DNA of 64,000 nucleotides from Cyrtodaria siliqua (Eukaryota; Mollusca; Bivalvia; Adapedonta; Hiatellidae): NCBI GenBank assembly GCA_037043455.1, contig JAWPHD010011288.1, forward strand, positions 21,330 through 85,329, given 5' to 3'. The notes under the pieces are model-generated. The model worked only from the letters and a program-made list of their open reading frames with translations. It searched no databases and was not told where the DNA came from. Positions within the stretch are counted from its first letter, which is position 1; each line of letters opens with the position of its first letter. The position numbers and the translations under genes are program-made. Positions 57,901 through 64,000 of this stretch are shown in pieces.

Positions 57901-60900
57901 TAACTGTTTTCATTCCAGTTCTTTAATAGTTTTAATCTGTAACTTAAAATGTGTAAGAACATCATACAATTTCAATACAATAACATTCTCTCAGTTGTCA
58001 TTATTTACTGATAAATTGTAAAAGCAAAATGTAACCAACACTTGTGCATGCTTTTATTAATTAAAACGATTTGCACGATACAGTTTTAAACATGTTGACA
58101 CATACAGACAGCAATTGTTTTCACCCTTTTGGGAATGGTACCCATTCAATTGGGGAAACTTACGTTTGCCTTAAATTGGGAATTTTTCACTATCAAACAA
58201 AAACAATATTGTATGTTTAAATACTATGCAAATACATTACCATGTATACATTCTCTTGAAGTATTTCATTACCTTCCCCATTTTTCTGTTTAAAGTTCCC
58301 CTCTAAAATATTTATTATTTAAAAAGAGAAAAGATTGTATTGGGAATTTTTCAATGGAATTGGGGGAAGAAATACTGTTTACCATTGGAAATGGTACCGT
58401 TTTTATATAAGGAAAAAAAACACTGACATTTTAAAGAAGAATATTTTGGTAACTCTTGAACTAGTAAAAATATAGTTTTGCTACATTTTACAGGGCCAAG
58501 CTATGAGTTAATTATCAGACTCATTTTTATAAATTGATATTTTGCAGGGCCAAGCTACGAGCTGTGAAACTACAGAGCTACTGGAAGAAGGTTTGTGAAG
58601 ACGAGAAGAGGAGCAAACAAAGGAACGCTCAGTTACTGAGAGATCTGGACAGGATGGAGGCCAATATGGCCAGTCTCGCAGCACGTCGGGAGAAACTGAG
58701 ACATATGAAGGTAATGATTTAATATCATTTTTTTGTGTCAACATACATAGCATGGCAGACACTTAGGGATCACTTTACTGTAGTCTTCATCCCTCATCAT
58801 CGTCCGTCCATCACACGTAACCTGCAACATGACCTTGGCCATAACTTGAAAAGTATTTGACCTATGTTCATGAAGTGTCATACACATCTTCATCTTACCC
58901 CAAAGAATGTCATTACACATGTCCAATAACTCTGACTTTCATTTCTGTAGGGTTATGTCCCTTTTCATAAAACTTTAACCTGCAACCTGACCTAGCTCAT
59001 AACTTTAAATAAGCACATGGCAGGCGACACAGTTATTCTGTGGACCACCTTTCAGATATTATTTTGACTAAAATACAAATGAAACTAAAATTAAAGTTTA
59101 AGTAAATATGGTTGAAATTTGGGGGATACATTTATTTCCCATGTGCAACAAATTACCCAAGTTAAATCCTTTTACTGTCATATCTGGATGCAGTTTGATT
59201 TAATTGTAAGAACTGTTTTAAGAAATCATTGATCCACAGCGATGTGGATGTGTGTAAATGTATTTGTTTTGCAACATTTTCAAATTTGGTAATAGTAAAT
59301 ATAATCTGCAGCTTATTTTGTTTGTTTTATTTTTCAGCAACAGTACTTTGATTACATTGAACGAACATACCCAAAGTGGATAGAATTAGTTGGACACAAA
59401 AGACAAGAGCAGCAGCAGCAACAACAGACTTTCCAACAACCTCAACAACAAAATGTTCCACAACAACAGACTTTCCAACAACCTCAACAACAAAATGTTC
59501 CACAACAACAGACTTTCCAACAACCTCAACAACAAAATGTTCCACAACAACAGACTTTCCAACAACCTCAGCAACAAAATGTTCCACAACAACAGAATTT
59601 CCAACAACAACAGGACTATCATCAACAGCAGCAGCAGCGACTTCATGAAGAACAACAACAGCAGATGCAACAACAAGAAGAATATCATCGTCAGCAACAA
59701 CAGGTGTTACAACAGCAGCAGCAACAACAACAACAACAGCAGATGTTACAACAACAACAACAGCAACAACAACAGCAGCAGCAACAAAAAAAACAGCAAC
59801 AGCAACAACAGTTGTTACAACAACAGCAGCAAAAACAACAACAACAACTGCAAAGACAGCTCCAGCAGCAGGTATAAAATTGTGCCTGAACCAGTTTGCC
59901 AGAATTCTAAATAGCTTGGGATGTCATGATATGAATTAAATATTTTGCCAATAGCATTTGGAAGAGGTCAGGCTATAATACATCTGAGCTATCACTACTG
60001 ACAATGGTGAATACATATTTAATCTGCATACAGATTAGGATGTTTTCTAAAATCTTATAGAACATTATTCACATCTTTGCCTCATTTTCCACCATATACA
60101 TCGCTTACGATATGATAAGAACTTGCATTTTTTCACTTGTAAGTTGGTGTATAATCTTTTGCAGTTTTTTTTAAATGTTAAACAGTGTTGTCTTCCCAAA
60201 TATAATGCTTATATTAGATAATTAGATATGCAACAATACAAATAGATGACGTGCAAGATTCTATCATCATGCGTAAGCAAGGTTGGCACTATCCTGAAAA
60301 CATAGGTAGCCAAATTGGAAGAATTAAACTATTTGTAAAAAAATTATTATGGATCAAACAAATCTGAAAATGTAATAATTTCAATTATAATCGTCCAATA
60401 TAATGTCTAGAAAGACAGATTTCAAGCATAAGGCATATTGATATTACAGTTACATCAGAATGATAAGTGTTACTTTACATCCAGGATTCACCAGAAGAAG
60501 AAGAAGATGACGTTGATGTGCCTCCCCCGTTACCTAGTCACCCCCCACCATCAGCATTTAGAGGGGGAGATGAAGATCTGTTTCCGGATAGGGAGTATTC
60601 AAACCTTAAAGATGTCAGAAGGCAACCTCAGGTAACTTCAGTGATTATTTGTGCTGTTATTTGGTGGGTTACACCTAACTTACACTACAAAATCCAAACT
60701 CTATCCAAGTGTTCAGGTCATATAAAAATGTATATGTGCTGATTAAAGGTATAGTTTTATATATTCTCTGGTTCTTAAAATGTCCTTGATAGAATATGTG
60801 TAAAATGAAGTATGAGTTGGTAACTCTTAATTCGATGCTCCAGGTTTGGGGTTTGACCTGCCAGTGGCTGGTTAAAGCCGTTTATATTGTGTCTATATAT

Positions 60901-63621
60901 TTTGGATTCTCAAAATATATGTTATATATATACCGCGTTGTCAGTAGGTTTTGAAACGGCATACATATGTTGTACAATTTGGCTGTTGTTGGCGGGTTTA
61001 GGGTTAGAGATAGCTACTTTAAGAATTGTTGTATGTACAATCATAAGCTTGTTACACAACGCTTTGAGGTTGGGAGGGAAAAACATTTGGATTAAATTGG
61101 ACTCCTCAAAAACATTCTTGGTAGTCCCAACTCTAATGACTCTAATGTATGTTAAGCTTTTGATTTTTTTCATTGTTTTGTAAATATAGTTTAATGTCCA
61201 AACATTTCTGCTTTGAATAAACACTTGATTCATTCAATTATTGTTTGTCACAATCGTGCATGTTTGGGACATTCAAATTATTTTTTGTCACAGTCGTGCC
61301 TGTTTGGGACATTCAGATTATTGTTTGTCACAGTTGTGCCTGTTTGGGACATTCAAATTATTGTTTGTCACAGTCGTGCATGTTTGGGACATTCAGATTA
61401 TTGTTTGTCACAGTCGTGCCTGTTTGGGACATTCAAATTATTGTTTGTCACAGTTGTGCCTGTTTGGGACATTCAAAATATTGTTTGTCACAGTCGTGCC
61501 TGTTTGGGCATTCAAATTGTTGTTTGTCACAGTAGTGCCTGTTTGGGACATTCAAATTATTGTTTGTCACAGTCATGCATGTTTGGGACATTCAAATTAT
61601 TGTTTGTCATAGTCGTGCCTTTTTGGGACATTCAAATTATTGTTTGTCACAGTCGTGCATGTTTGGGTCACAGTCGTGCCTGTTTGGGACATTCAAATTG
61701 TTGTTTGTCACAGTCGTGCCTGTTTGGGACATTCAAATTATTGTTTGTCACAGTCGTGCATGTTTGGGTCACAGTCGTGCCTGTTTTGGGACATTCAAAT
61801 TGTTGTTTGTCACAGTCGTGCCTGTTTGGGACATTCAAATTATTGTTTGTCACAATCGTGCATGTTTTGGACATTCAAATTATTGTTTGTCACAGTCGTG
61901 CATGTTTTGGACATTAAAATTATTGTTTGTCACAATCGTGGATGTTTGGGACATTCAAATTATTGTTTGTCACAGTCATGCCTGTTTGGGACATTCAAAA
62001 TATTGTTTGTCACAGTCGTGCCTGTTTGGGACATTCAAAATATTGTTTGTCACAGTCGTGCATGTTTGGGACATTCAAAATATTGTTTGTCACAGTCGTG
62101 CATGTTTGGGACATTCAAAATATTGTTTGTCACAGTCGTGCATGCTTGGGACATTCAAATTATTGTTTGTCACAGTCGTGCCTGTTTGGGACATTCAAAA
62201 TATTGTTTGTCACAGTCGTGCCTGTTTGGGACATTCAGAATATTGTTTGTCACAATCGTGCATGTTTGGGACATTCAAAATATTGTTTGTCACAGTCGTG
62301 CCTGTTTGGGACATTCAGAATATTGTTTGTCACAATCATGCATGTTTGGGACATTCAAATTATTGTTTGTCACAGTCGTGCATGTTTGGGACATTCAAAT
62401 TATTGTTTGTCACAGTCGTGCCTGTTTGGGACATTCAAAATATTGTTTGTCACAGTCGTGCCTGTTTGGGACATTCAGAATATTGTTTGTCACAATCGTG
62501 CATGTTTGGGACATTCAAAATATTGTTTGTCACAGTCGTGCCTGTTTGGGACATTCAGAATATTGTTTGTCACAATCGTGCATGTTTGGGACATTCAAAT
62601 TATTGTTTGTTGTACTCCTGCAAGTTGACATATTCCAAACATGATAATCATAGCTTTTTATACACAAAGTAAATGAACACTTTTATTCACCAGACAACGT
62701 TACCAAACACACAACAAGCAGTAGTGACCGTCCACATGCCCAACACGGGACAGGTTACCTCACCGTCCAAGCAGGGCAGGCCCGGCAGTGGAAAGGCCTC
62801 CGAGAGGGATAGTCTCCACAGTGCAAGTTTCAGTGAAGAGATTGAGGTCCCCATCTCTCAACCAGTGCAGAGTGTGATAGTCAGACAGAAAACAGGTAAA
62901 CAGGGCCTAATTTCACAAATTTTTGAGCACAAGATCAGACTCGGACTCAAAATCTCATTTTTTTGCAAACCCTATCAACACAAAAGTATGGGTATAAGAA
63001 TTGTGATTTTCAGACATTTTCTGTTAAATTACTTTTGAAATCACTTGTTTCTGTAAGTAAATGTAGTAATTTGCTTGTAAAATTGTTTTTATTTGGAATT
63101 TAAAAAAATGAGATTTTCAGTTTTCTGATTTTTGTGCTCCAAAGTTTGACGAATATTAGGCCTTGAGAGGGGGATGAGTGTGAATGTTAACTTAAAGGAA
63201 CACATGGCAGTCTTAAAGTTCCTATGAAGCATTATAATTAGTATCTCCATTGATTAATCCAGTATCATTTTGACTTTGAACCTGCTTGAATATAATTAAA
63301 TACAATTTGGATTGTAATTTTCTTCGTTATTCTACCATAGGTTTGAATATTTTATTGGTGCAGTATAATCTTATTCAATTATGTTTACTTTTTAATTTAT
63401 TCTTGTATTTTTATTGATGGCCATGCAGATCAACCCAAACCAGCTGTCCAACCTATGGCTCCCATTTCTGACGATGATGTCAGCGACTTTGGAGATGAGC
63501 CTGACCTGCCCAGTGGGAGTGGTGAAGCTACATCCATCAAGCAGAAAGCTACAGTCCAGCCCGTAGTAAGACAACAGGCGTTACAGAATGGGGAAGATGA
63601 TGATGACGACGATGAGGATAA
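54896..63621 (+). CDS. KIZ: Kizuna centrosomal protein (KIZ), 5' part, 7 coding exons
   Basis: Kizuna is a centrosomal protein; in vertebrates it is a PLK1 substrate that stabilises pericentriolar material in mitosis. Exons: 54896-54960, 55833-55895, 58548-58710, 59338-59871, 60485-60631, 62694-62895, 63429-63621; all are GT-AG and in phase, giving 455 residues plus two bases before the window ends. Residues 7-97 follow the vertebrate N-terminus closely: EYYQKQKDLEDSMLE, KKLEVQLQAYCRSDQKL, KLRAVKLQSYWKKVCEDEK, then RMEANMASLAARREKL. The Gln-rich exon 4 (98-275) and the acidic/Pro-rich exons 5-7 are lineage-specific or disordered. MASSNVEYY was preferred as start; an in-frame ATG at 54878 has an equally good context and would add six residues. 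Exons encoding the C-terminus lie beyond 64 kb. Confidence 0.9.
55833..55895 (+). CDS. KIZ: KIZ coding exon 2
   Basis: Residues 22-42 (NEQRRKKLEVQLQAYCRSDQ), corresponding to vertebrate SEKKRLDLEKKLYEYNQSD. The acceptor is TATTGCAG and the donor GTATGT; phase 2 to phase 2. Confidence 0.92.
57322..57500 (+). mobile_element. tRNA-derived SINE (family S1), copy 4, decayed
   Basis: CTGTGGGTTTGAATTCCACT (box B region), GACTTGTCAAGTGAGAAAGT and GATGGCAGGAGTTATACAGT match the S1 body. The head is eroded. In KIZ intron 2, sense orientation. Confidence 0.72.
58548..58710 (+). CDS. KIZ: KIZ coding exon 3 (coiled coil)
   Basis: Residues 43-97, a charged coiled coil with KLRAVKLQSYWKKVCEDEKR, the best-conserved part of kizuna. 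The acceptor is TTTTGCAG and the donor GTAATG; it ends in phase 0. A near-copy of the acceptor and first 14 exonic bases lies 54 bp upstream. Confidence 0.94.
59338..59871 (+). CDS. KIZ: KIZ coding exon 4 (glutamine-rich)
   Basis: Residues 98-275. It starts QQYFDYIERTYPKWIELVG, then about 150 residues of Gln-rich sequence: four 42-bp tandem repeats of the type TFQQPQQQNVPQQQ, followed by mixed CAA/CAG runs. The acceptor is TTTTTCAG and the donor GTATAA; phase 0 at both ends. The mixed codons suggest an old, selected or slowly evolving tract rather than a fresh pure CAG expansion. Confidence 0.9.
60485..60631 (+). CDS. KIZ: KIZ coding exon 5 (acidic/proline-rich)
   Basis: Residues 276-324: DSPEEEEDDVDVPPPLPSH followed by FRGGDEDLFPDREYSNL. 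Phase 0 at both ends; the acceptor is CATCCAG and the donor GTAACT. Likely disordered. Confidence 0.87.
60712..61030. repeat. Interspersed repeat E, copy 2, in KIZ intron 5
   Basis: Same landmarks as 9937-10260: GTGTTCAGGTCATATAAAAA, AACTCTTAATTCGATGCTCC, TTTGGATTCTCAAAATAT, TTGGCTGTTGTTGGCGGG. Confidence 0.75.
61233..62612. repeat. 40-bp minisatellite in KIZ intron 5, about 34 copies
   Basis: The unit is TGTTTGGGACATTCAAATTA followed by TTGTTTGTCACAGTCGTGCC with scattered substitutions (AAATTA/AAAATA/AGATTA; GTGCC/GTGCA). Open frames in all three plus frames arise because the unit lacks stops; they are not genes. Confidence 0.97.
62694..62895 (+). CDS. KIZ: KIZ coding exon 6
   Basis: Residues 325-391 (TTLPNTQQAVVTVHMPNTG..., SERDSLHSASFSEEIEVP). 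The acceptor is TTCACCAG and the donor GTAAAC; it ends in phase 1. It lies only about 80 bp after the 40-bp minisatellite in intron 5. Confidence 0.87.
63196..63375. mobile_element. Partial TTAA MITE of the GGGACAC family in KIZ intron 6
   Basis: Starts AGGAACACATGGCAGTCTTA after TTAA (63192-63195) and keeps the family interior (AATCCAGTATCATTTTGACT); the right end is missing. It lies just upstream of exon 7. Confidence 0.7.
63429..63621 (+). CDS. KIZ: KIZ coding exon 7
   Basis: Residues 392-455: DQPKPAVQPMAPISDDDVSDF... ending in a run of Asp before DEDK. The acceptor is CATGCAG and the donor GTATGT; phase 1 in, phase 2 out. Read-through would reach a stop eight codons later, but the strong donor argues for splicing into exons beyond the window. 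Confidence 0.85.
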
Positions 63622-64000
63622 GTATGTGTTTTATTCCTAACCTTTTAAAATTCTAGTCAGGGTTTGTCTTGGCATTATAATACCTGTCAACTCACCCACT
63701 GTATATACTATAGGACTATAAGACTCATTGTCGTTTTGCTTATTACTTGCATAAAAACCTATAAAAAAGCCAATTCTTACTATTACTGAATGACGACAAA
63801 TGTTTGCGAAATCAAACTGTAAATATGCTTAAACTCATGTATAAGTGGAAATGATGTGTGCATCCATACACATGCCATGATTGTGCACTTCTGCAATGTT
63901 TGAAGAAGTCTGACAGGCCACTTTGTTCACATGCCCTATCTTTAGTGTATGGAAAAACATAATGGTCAATTTAACTCACAAATATCAATTGGCACATTAG

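Larger units (their letters stand above)
54961..58490. other. KIZ introns 1-2 sequence
   Basis: Contains exon 2 (55833-55895), a palindromic patch with GATTCGTTT/GATCTTATTCG around 56180-56345 and a decayed SINE at 57322-57500. No other gene seen. Confidence 0.5.

Noticed and set aside
59376..59914. Alternative frames (poly-Asn, poly-Thr, poly-Leu) across KIZ exon 4
   Set aside because: Shadows of the CAA/CAG tract; the frame joined to KIZ exons by phase is the Gln frame.
61213..62672. Long plus-strand frames of up to 370 codons in the 40-bp array
   Set aside because: The array lies in a KIZ intron and all three frames are open because the unit has no stop; the period of 40 cycles frames.

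Overview
The window is nuclear DNA of an animal, most likely a bivalve mollusc. The evidence is AT-rich sequence, GT-AG spliced genes with metazoan-type proteins (pinin, kizuna), tRNA-derived SINEs, and many interspersed and tandem repeats of a style common in bivalve genomes (Dreissena-like, but the species is not established). There are no bacterial operons, CRISPR arrays or rRNA genes.

Three protein-coding loci can be supported. (1) PNN (pinin), minus strand, 30272 down to 13198: nine coding exons with consistent phases, 699 residues, complete. (2) An unrecognised, apparently single-exon gene, minus strand, 45311 to 43968, 447 residues, with a charged N-terminal coiled coil and a polar low-complexity body. 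(3) KIZ (kizuna), plus strand, from 54896 past the right edge: seven coding exons seen (455 residues so far), one carrying a long glutamine-rich insert. Pinin belongs to the nuclear exon-junction/splicing machinery and kizuna to the centrosome, so nothing suggests a shared pathway.

The rest is dominated by repeats. 0-12 kb: TTAA-flanked MITEs, one split by a Mutator-like element, four copies of an unclassified interspersed repeat, and four tandem arrays. 13-30 kb: PNN, whose introns hold a piggyBac deletion derivative, a 1.8 kb TTAA element with a 1.3 kb palindrome, a hAT MITE, a decayed hAT element nested in a second CAGGG-ended element, a BED-finger relic, and several SINEs. 30-43 kb: MITEs, a (GAA)n tract, minisatellites, a SINE nested in a MITE, and a strong hairpin. 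46-53 kb: a SINE interrupted by a 70 bp MITE, an element packed with TCACG motifs, further TTAA MITEs, and a LINE fragment. 54-64 kb: KIZ, with a 40 bp minisatellite of about 34 copies in intron 5.

No new multi-gene system was found. The most notable signals are transposon nesting that can be dated by exact target-site duplications, TTAA elements placed back to back on one shared TTAA, minisatellites that appear to have grown from transposon-internal sequence, and two splice-site oddities: a duplicated KIZ acceptor and a SINE abutting a PNN acceptor.
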